A stretch of DNA of 64,000 bases from Streptomyces sp. NBC_01244 (GTDB lineage: Bacteria > Actinomycetota > Actinomycetes > Streptomycetales > Streptomycetaceae): assembly GCF_035987325.1 (NCBI RefSeq), contig NZ_CP108488.1, positions 7,192,001 to 7,256,000 on the forward strand, read 5' to 3'. Shown here piece after piece: positions 58,367-64,000 of this stretch (positions are counted from its first letter, which is position 1; every line of letters starts with the position of its first letter). A program made the translations under genes and the position numbers. The notes below the pieces were generated by a model, which was given only the letters and a program-made list of their open reading frames with translations, had not been told where the DNA came from and did not search any database.

Positions 58367-61300
58367 TTACTGACACCCCTCCAGCTCGGACTCCAACTCG
58401 TCGATCTCCGCCTGACTCAGCCCCTTCAGAAAAAAGTCGGAGGGGGTGTGGATGCTCATCGACATGGTGCCGACGTGAGCGGAGACGTCCGCCAGGGCCT
58501 CGCACCACCGGCGGGACAGCTCCTCTAGTTCGGCCTGGCCGACGCAGCCGGCCGGCGAGCTCCACAGCGCGCGCAACTCCGGCTTCCCGCCCTCCTCCAC
58601 GACCAGCACGTCGAGGGTCAGCGTGTGACTGGCCGGCATGTCGGCAGGGCGGCCGTCACGCAGCACGTCCACACCGGACAACGGCGCCCAGTCGGCGGAT
58701 CCGGGCTCGACGACCCGACCCAGGTAGTTGAACAGGATCTGTGGCGTCGGCAGCCGGCGGAGCCGCGCGGCCGTGTCGTTGTTCAGGTACCGCAGCAGAC
58801 CGAAGCCGAAGCCGTCGTCGGGCGCCGCGCGCAGTTGTTCCTTGACCAGTGCCACGGCTGCCCCGGCGGCCCTCCGCCGCGCGGCGGGTTCCGTGTGGTG
58901 GCCGGTGCCTGCGAACAGCCGGACCGGGTGGATGCTGGTGAACCAGCCGATGGTGCGGCTGGTGTCGCAGCCGGTTGCCTCGTCGTTCCGGCCGTGGCCC
59001 TCGACGTCCACCAAGACGCCGGTGTCCGACGGCAGCGCGAGCGCCGCGCGGTGGCGGGCGATGGCGACGGCCAGGGCGCCCAGCACCACGTCCGGCACGG
59101 AGCCGTGGAAGGCGGCGGGTGCGTCGGCGAGCAGTGGGCCGGTGACGGTTGGGTCGAGGCGGGTGGCCACCCGGACACTGGTGGCGGCGGTGTCGGTCGC
59201 CGGGACCGGCGAGCGATTGCCGAACAGGGGCTCCGCCTCGCTCAGCACCTCCTGCCAGTGGGCCAGTTCGGTGATCCGGCCGGGCGTGTGCGCCTCGGCG
59301 CTCAGCCCGGCGGCCCAGCGTCCGAACGAGGTCGAGACCGGGGCGAGGCGCGGCTCCCGACCGGTCTGGTACGCGGCCCAGCCGACCTCCAGGTCACGGA
59401 GCAGCACCCGCCAGGAGACGGCGTCCACCGCGAGGTGGTGCACGACGAGGAGCAGAGCCCCGGTCGCCGCCGGACCGCGATCGAACCAGCAGGCCCGGAG
59501 CATGACCCCCGCGCGGGGCCGAAGCCGGGCGGCGGTGGCCGACGCGTGGTCGGCGGCCGCCGTGGCGAGCTCGTCCGCGTCGAGGCCGGTCGCATCGATC
59601 CGCTCGATCAGCGCGGCCGCCGAGCCCGAGCGTGGCGGGTCGACCACGAGCGAGTGGCCCGGCGCGACCGACCGGGCGCGCAGAAGGTCGTGATGGTCCA
59701 GCAGGCTCTGAAGGACGGATCGCAGCCCGTCCTCGGTGAGGTCCGACGGTGTGCGGAGCACCAGCGACTGGTGATAGCCGTCGGCCTCCTCGGTGAGCTC
59801 GCCGAGTCGGGTGGTCATCGGAGTGGCCGGTACCGGCCCGCTGAAGGGGTCGTGCTCCTCGCGCGGGTCGGCGCCGGCCTGGCGTTCCACGCGTTCGACG
59901 ACATCGACCAGGGCGGCGGCGGTCTCGTTGGCGAAAACCTGCTTCAGGGTCAGCGCCCAGCCGGCCTCGCGGGCCCGGGCGACGAGCTGGATCGCCATCA
60001 CGCTGTCGCCACCGAGCTCGAAGAAGCTGTCGTCGGCCCGGCAGGCCTCCAGACCCAGGACGTCCTGGAACAGCCCCGTCAGGAACTGCTCGGCGGCCTC
60101 GGTGTCCCGCGCTCCCGAGGCCACCGGAGCACCGGCTGTCCGGGCGGTGGGCGCGATCGACGGCTGGGTCCCGGGCGCGGCGTCGCCACCGCGCGTCACC
60201 GCTGTGGCGGCCGGTCCTCCGGCGTCCGCGATGCGGCGCCGGGGGTTGCGGGCCGCGTCCGTCAGCAGTCCGACCAGGGAGTCGAGGTACCGGTCCGCGT
60301 CCTCGGGGCGGTGCAGTTCGGCGCCCGCGTCCAGGTCGACTGCCAGCCCGGAGCCCGGCCGACGGCAGATCGCGACAGCGAGATCGGGCACCGGGCCGTT
60401 CGAGAGGTTGTGGGCCGTGACCGGGAGCCCGCCGATGGCGAACTCGTACGGGAAGGCCATCACGTTGACCGAGGTCGCGGTGAGCCCGCGCTCGCCCCTG
60501 CGGTGGCCCAGGTTGCGGTGCAGGTCCTCGGCACGGTAGCGCTGGTGGGCCAGCGCGAGCTTGATCGCCGCGGTTGCCTGGTCGGTGAGCTCGGCGAACG
60601 TCGCCTGGCCCCGGACGGTCAGCCGCAGCGGTACGACGTTCGACGACATGCTGGGAGTCACCCGCGCCGCCTGCCCCCGGCGCGAGAGGACGGGGAGGGA
60701 GAGCAGCACGTCTTCGGCACCGGTAGCCCGGTGCAGCAGCGCCGCGGTGGCGGCGACGGCGGCAGGTGCGAGAGCCCGGCCGAACGCCGACCGCAGCAGC
60801 TCGTCCTGGGCGGACGAGAGCCGTAGGGAGCGGCGGGTCGTGGTGGTGCAGTGGCGCCACGGCCGGTCGGACAGCGAGACGGGCACCGGATGGTCCGCCA
60901 TCGCCCGTAGCCAGTGGTCCCGGTCCCGGTCGACGTCCGGTGACGCGTAGTACTCCACCTCGGTCGCGAGCACCGCGGTGAGAGGGGCGAATGGGGAGCG
61001 CGACGGCGCGGCACCGCGCACGGCCTCCGCGTAGAGAACGGCGACCCGTTCGGTGAACAGGGCCGCGCCGTGGCCGTCGACGGCCAGGTGGTGGGCACGC
61101 TGGAACCACAGCGTGCGCTGCCCGGACAGGGTCAGCAGCGCGATGGTGAAGAGCGGTTCGGCGGTGACGTCGACCGGCCGGGTCAGTTCCGCCCGCATCC
61201 AGCCGAACGCGGCTGCCTCCGGGTCCGGTTCCCCGCTCAGGTCCAGGAGGACGACCGGCTCGTCCGGCACCGGGACCAGGAACTGGCGGGGACCGTCGGG

Positions 61301-61549
61301 CAGGTCCGCCACTCTGACGCGCAGGGCCTCGGCTTCCCACAGGGCCTGTGACGCCGCGCGGACGAAGGCCGGGGCGTCGAGGGCGCCGGCCACGTCGAAG
61401 TACTCGGCGATCTGGTGGCGGCTCCCACCCGGCCCGGCCTGGTCCGCCAGCCACATGCCTAGCTGCGCCTGCGACAGCGGCAGATACGTGGGGACCGGCT
61501 CGGGCCCGCCGGTCGTCAGCCGGTCGTCCTGCTGGAACACGGAACTCAT
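58367..61549 (-). CDS. NRPS C-PCP-E without A domain
   Basis: A 1,060-residue protein. C: HHLAVDG at 153-159. A Pro/Ala-rich linker then leads directly to a PCP with Ser516 in LGGDSVMAIQ; there is no A domain between them. E domain: HHLAVDAVSW at 704-713, EGHGRN near 860 and NYLGR near 985, the pattern of epimerisation domains. The last about 20 residues (LKGLSQAEIDELESELEG) form an acidic helix like a docking or COM donor. The PCP must be loaded in trans, by the A-PCP protein or an A domain outside the window. It starts 5 bases after the hydrolase stop. Confidence 0.9.
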   Translation of the reverse strand: MSSVFQQDDRLTTGGPEPVPTYLPLSQAQLGMWLADQAGPGGSRHQIAEYFDVAGALDAPAFVRAASQALWEAEALRVRVADLPDGPRQFLVPVPDEPVVLLDLSGEPDPEAAAFGWMRAELTRPVDVTAEPLFTIALLTLSGQRTLWFQRAHHLAVDGHGAALFTERVAVLYAEAVRGAAPSRSPFAPLTAVLATEVEYYASPDVDRDRDHWLRAMADHPVPVSLSDRPWRHCTTTTRRSLRLSSAQDELLRSAFGRALAPAAVAATAALLHRATGAEDVLLSLPVLSRRGQAARVTPSMSSNVVPLRLTVRGQATFAELTDQATAAIKLALAHQRYRAEDLHRNLGHRRGERGLTATSVNVMAFPYEFAIGGLPVTAHNLSNGPVPDLAVAICRRPGSGLAVDLDAGAELHRPEDADRYLDSLVGLLTDAARNPRRRIADAGGPAATAVTRGGDAAPGTQPSIAPTARTAGAPVASGARDTEAAEQFLTGLFQDVLGLEACRADDSFFELGGDSVMAIQLVARAREAGWALTLKQVFANETAAALVDVVERVERQAGADPREEHDPFSGPVPATPMTTRLGELTEEADGYHQSLVLRTPSDLTEDGLRSVLQSLLDHHDLLRARSVAPGHSLVVDPPRSGSAAALIERIDATGLDADELATAAADHASATAARLRPRAGVMLRACWFDRGPAATGALLLVVHHLAVDAVSWRVLLRDLEVGWAAYQTGREPRLAPVSTSFGRWAAGLSAEAHTPGRITELAHWQEVLSEAEPLFGNRSPVPATDTAATSVRVATRLDPTVTGPLLADAPAAFHGSVPDVVLGALAVAIARHRAALALPSDTGVLVDVEGHGRNDEATGCDTSRTIGWFTSIHPVRLFAGTGHHTEPAARRRAAGAAVALVKEQLRAAPDDGFGFGLLRYLNNDTAARLRRLPTPQILFNYLGRVVEPGSADWAPLSGVDVLRDGRPADMPASHTLTLDVLVVEEGGKPELRALWSSPAGCVGQAELEELSRRWCEALADVSAHVGTMSMSIHTPSDFFLKGLSQAEIDELESELEGCQ

Positions 61550-61554
61550 CTCGC

Positions 61555-63465
61555 TCAGCTCTGACTGGTGGGGAAGACGGGAAGGTCCACGTAGGACGCC
61601 TGCGGACCACGCCGGTGGATCTGCACGACCGGCGGCGGGTAGTGCACGGGCGTGCGCGCGTTGTCGCGATCGCATCCGGTGACCGCGATGCGCAGGCGGT
61701 GGCCGGGGCCGAAGACATGGGAGATCGGGTGCAGGTCCACCGTGAGGGCGGTGGGCTCCTCGGGAAGGTCGTGGCAGTCGGCCTCAGCGCTCGGGAAGTA
61801 GGGCAGGCCGAGGTTGTCGTACGGCGCGGTGCCGAGCGCGCGGTGCGAAGCCCGGACCACCCCTTCGGTCACGTAGTGCGACTCCCCGTCGGGGGCCACG
61901 TCTTCCAGGTACACGAAGAAGTCGCCGTCCGGGTGCGTCGAGGTGACCCAGAGCCGGATGACCGGATGACCGGTCACCTCCAGGGCCTGGGTCAGCGGAG
62001 GGGTGGTGTACGTCAGGGCGTTGGCGTCGTTCGCGGTCATCGGGGGGTAGCCGAAGGGGCCGCCGTAGCCGTTGGTCCAGCGGGTCGCGGTGCCCGACGA
62101 AGCCGTGTAGTCGACCACGAACTCGTCCATGCCGCCGAGCCGGGAGGGCTCGGCGGTGGTGAGTGCGCCGTCGTTGACGGAGGCGAGCGGCTCGTCGTCC
62201 CCTGCGGCGAAGTACAGCCGTTCCGTACGTACCTCGGCCGGCGGCCACTGCTCGGTGCCGCGCCACTGTTCGCCCGGGGCGGCGGACCGCCGGTAGTAGC
62301 GGATCGACGGCTCGTCCATGACGCCGGTGTCGATCCCCTTCAGCCAGTGGTCGAACCAGCGGAGGTGCTCCGTGGCGAGGTCGGCGCCCTCTCGGCCGTC
62401 GTGGGACCAGTCGCCGACGATCAGCTTGCGCGGCCCGCCCAGGTTGGCGTGCCATTGGAATGCGTCCCGGACCCAGATGTCGTGCCATCCGGCCAACTGG
62501 TAGATGGCGACCGGGGATTCGCGGACCGCAGCCACGGCGGAGGCAGGGCTCTGGCGTTCGAAGGGGAGTCCGTCGTCCTCGGGGCTGCGGCTGTCGCGGA
62601 ACGGCAGGGTGAGCGCCCTGGCGAACACGTCGGCGTTGACCTGATGACCGGCGACCGCCTCGCGCACCGCGTCGTCGTCGTCCTGGACCGGGGCGGCCTC
62701 CAGCTGGGTGTCGAGGGCCCGGACCCGGGTGCCCCAGTTGTGGATGAAGTCGTGCCGCAGGATCCCGCCCGGGTAGAGGAAGGAGTACAGGTCGAACAGC
62801 GCGACCTGCGGGAAGATCGCCTTCAGGCTGGGCGGGGCCGTACCGGCGGCCAGGAACTGCGTGATGCCGAGGTAGGACTCGCCGAACATGCCGATGTTGC
62901 CGCTGCACCATTCCTGGGCCGCCAGCCACTCGGTGATCTCGTAGGCGTCCCGGGTCTCCTCCGGCGAGAACTCCTGGCCGCGTGAGCCGGTGGACGCTCC
63001 GCTGCCGCGTGAGTCGGCGGCGGCGATCACGTAGCCCTGCTTCAGGACCTCGCGCAGCCAGGGCCGGGTGTCCAGCTTGGTGCGCGGAATCCCGTCGACG
63101 ATGTCGGACCGGTGGTAGCGGTCGTGGCACCAGATCGCGGGCAGCGGGGTGGTGACCACCTCGCCGTCCCGCTTCGGACGGAAGACGTCGACCGCGATGC
63201 GCACGCCGTCGCGCATGGTCACGTAGTGGGTGGACGACTCGACCGAGTCCATGTCCTCCAGGAAGGCCACGATCGCGTCGGTCTCCTGCGTGAGCCGGTT
63301 GCGCAGCGCGGCGTCGACCTCCCCGGTGGCGGCCTGCCACCGGAGCTGCCCCTCGGAGGTCCACACCCGTACGTCAGCCTGCCTGAGCTCCAACAGCAGC
63401 CCGATGACACCGGCGCGCGGTAGCCCGTCGGCCGACCGGTCGTCGTCCTGCGTCCGTGTCGTCAT
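61555..63465 (-). CDS. CocE/NonD-family hydrolase with N-terminal TubC-like docking domain
   Basis: A 636-residue fusion. Residues about 17-70 (VIGLLLELRQADVRVWTSEG, then LRNRLTQETDAIVAFL) match the TubC_N beta-hairpin docking domain of NRPS proteins. Residues about 75-400 are an X-Pro dipeptidyl peptidase/cocaine esterase-type alpha/beta hydrolase: Ser197 in FGESYLGI, Asp329 in AGWHDIW, His355 in GDWSHDG. The C-terminal beta-rich domain (from about 410) is the usual jelly roll. The family cleaves esters or amides, and some members make amides by aminolysis. The docking domain suggests it acts on a carrier-bound intermediate, as release enzyme, trimming peptidase or acyltransferase. AAAGGA precedes ATG 63465. 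Confidence 0.9.
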   Translation of the reverse strand: MTTRTQDDDRSADGLPRAGVIGLLLELRQADVRVWTSEGQLRWQAATGEVDAALRNRLTQETDAIVAFLEDMDSVESSTHYVTMRDGVRIAVDVFRPKRDGEVVTTPLPAIWCHDRYHRSDIVDGIPRTKLDTRPWLREVLKQGYVIAAADSRGSGASTGSRGQEFSPEETRDAYEITEWLAAQEWCSGNIGMFGESYLGITQFLAAGTAPPSLKAIFPQVALFDLYSFLYPGGILRHDFIHNWGTRVRALDTQLEAAPVQDDDDAVREAVAGHQVNADVFARALTLPFRDSRSPEDDGLPFERQSPASAVAAVRESPVAIYQLAGWHDIWVRDAFQWHANLGGPRKLIVGDWSHDGREGADLATEHLRWFDHWLKGIDTGVMDEPSIRYYRRSAAPGEQWRGTEQWPPAEVRTERLYFAAGDDEPLASVNDGALTTAEPSRLGGMDEFVVDYTASSGTATRWTNGYGGPFGYPPMTANDANALTYTTPPLTQALEVTGHPVIRLWVTSTHPDGDFFVYLEDVAPDGESHYVTEGVVRASHRALGTAPYDNLGLPYFPSAEADCHDLPEEPTALTVDLHPISHVFGPGHRLRIAVTGCDRDNARTPVHYPPPVVQIHRRGPQASYVDLPVFPTSQS

Positions 63466-63480
63466 GTCTCCTGTCCTTTC

Positions 63481-64000
63481 TTAGCGTTCCGCGTGGCCGA
63501 CCGGGGGAGCACCGACGGGCCCCCGGTCGGCCACGCGCGTCACGGCCTTCGCGCCCGTCTTCCGGTCGATGTGCGCGCCCAGTTCCGCGACCGTGACGTA
63601 CCGGAAGAGGTCGACCATCGAGACCCTGACCCGCATGGTCTTCTGGATGCTCTGGGCGATCCGGAGCGCCACCAGGGAGTCGCCGCCGAGCGAGGTCGAG
63701 CTCTCGTTGACGTCGAGCTCGGTGAGTCCGAGCTCCCTGGCCCAGATCTCCGCCAGACTGCGCTCGGTCTCGGTGTAGCCGCCGTCCTCGTGGCCCGACA
63801 GCCGCACGCTGGCCGTCTCGGCTGGCCCCGGGAGCGGGGCCGCCGGACGCTTGGCCGTCCCTTGCGCGGTGACCAGGCGGCGCCGCACGGACTCGGCCAG
63901 GACCAGCGGGGCGCCGGCCAGCAGCCGGTCCGAGGCTTCTGCCGGCAGACCGGCGAGCAACTCGTAGTTGATCTCACCGACGATGACCCGGGGGCAGGGT
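63481..64000 (-). CDS. Polyketide synthase C-terminus (KR-like tail plus ACP), partial
   Basis: The coding frame is open to the right edge, so this is the 3' end of a larger gene. The first visible residues (PRVIVGEINYELLAGLPAEA) resemble the end of a PKS KR region, followed by a linker and an ACP. The ACP has LGGDSLVALRIAQSI with the phosphopantetheine Ser and a helix 3 region VSMVDLFRYVTVAEL. It ends 15 bases before the hydrolase start. It is presumably the upstream module of the assembly line; its other domains lie outside the window. Confidence 0.85.
   Translation of the reverse strand, partial: PCPRVIVGEINYELLAGLPAEASDRLLAGAPLVLAESVRRRLVTAQGTAKRPAAPLPGPAETASVRLSGHEDGGYTETERSLAEIWARELGLTELDVNESSTSLGGDSLVALRIAQSIQKTMRVRVSMVDLFRYVTVAELGAHIDRKTGAKAVTRVADRGPVGAPPVGHAER

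Overview
The window is high-G+C actinomycete DNA, most like Streptomyces. The support is the strong G/C third-position bias, GTG/TTG starts, AGGAGG-type ribosome binding sites, an RsbW-like ATPase, a Streptomyces-type PepN and a large PKS/NRPS locus. No tRNA, rRNA or CRISPR array was found.

Region A (1-9390) holds small accessory genes on both strands: three NUDIX hydrolases, an RsbW-like HATPase, a TPR regulator coupled to a 6PGDH-like dehydrogenase, two SAM methyltransferases, two HIT-family hydrolases and a phytanoyl-CoA dioxygenase-like oxygenase. Two decayed coding remnants lie between them, one resembling the end of a formylglycine-generating-enzyme-like gene.

Region B (9694-25241) is a defence island. 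Five plus-strand genes with overlapping ends form a complete class 1 DISARM operon in the order drmD-drmMI-drmA-drmB-drmC. Directly downstream is a translationally coupled pair: an XRE/ImmA-IrrE metalloprotease and a PIN-like protein. Region C (25243-30763) holds small and decayed genes, an excisionase and a tyrosine integrase. A very strong hairpin overlaps the int stop codon, and repeated TTTGACGC motifs lie beyond it. A large hypothetical protein follows. Together B and C look like an integrated island.

Region D (31529 to the right edge, all minus strand) is a hybrid NRPS/PKS gene cluster cut off by the window. Its main transcript runs from right to left. The order is a PKS end (KR-like tail plus ACP), a CocE-type hydrolase carrying an N-terminal TubC-like docking domain, C-PCP-E without an A domain, C-A-PCP-C with a beta-alanine-like code, a type II thioesterase, A-PCP with a threonine-like code, a heterodimeric ABC exporter, a threonine-synthase-like enzyme, a KS-AT-KR-ACP PKS, PanD, and an FkbH/I/J/K-type set for a hydroxymalonyl-ACP extender unit. 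PanD would make beta-alanine, and the Fkb-like set would make the extender. Beyond this lie a stand-alone C domain preceded by a 7-codon ORF and hairpin, an extra aminopeptidase N and an Sfp-type phosphopantetheinyl transferase. The predicted product is a peptide-polyketide containing beta-alanine, a threonine-like residue and a 2-hydroxylated ketide unit. No integrated type I thioesterase is visible, which makes the docking-domain hydrolase the leading candidate for release or late tailoring.

The most unusual items are the TubC-docking CocE hydrolase, the A-less C-PCP-E module, the PepN copy within the cluster and the micro-ORF leader. All functional statements are from motif reading by eye; no database search was run.
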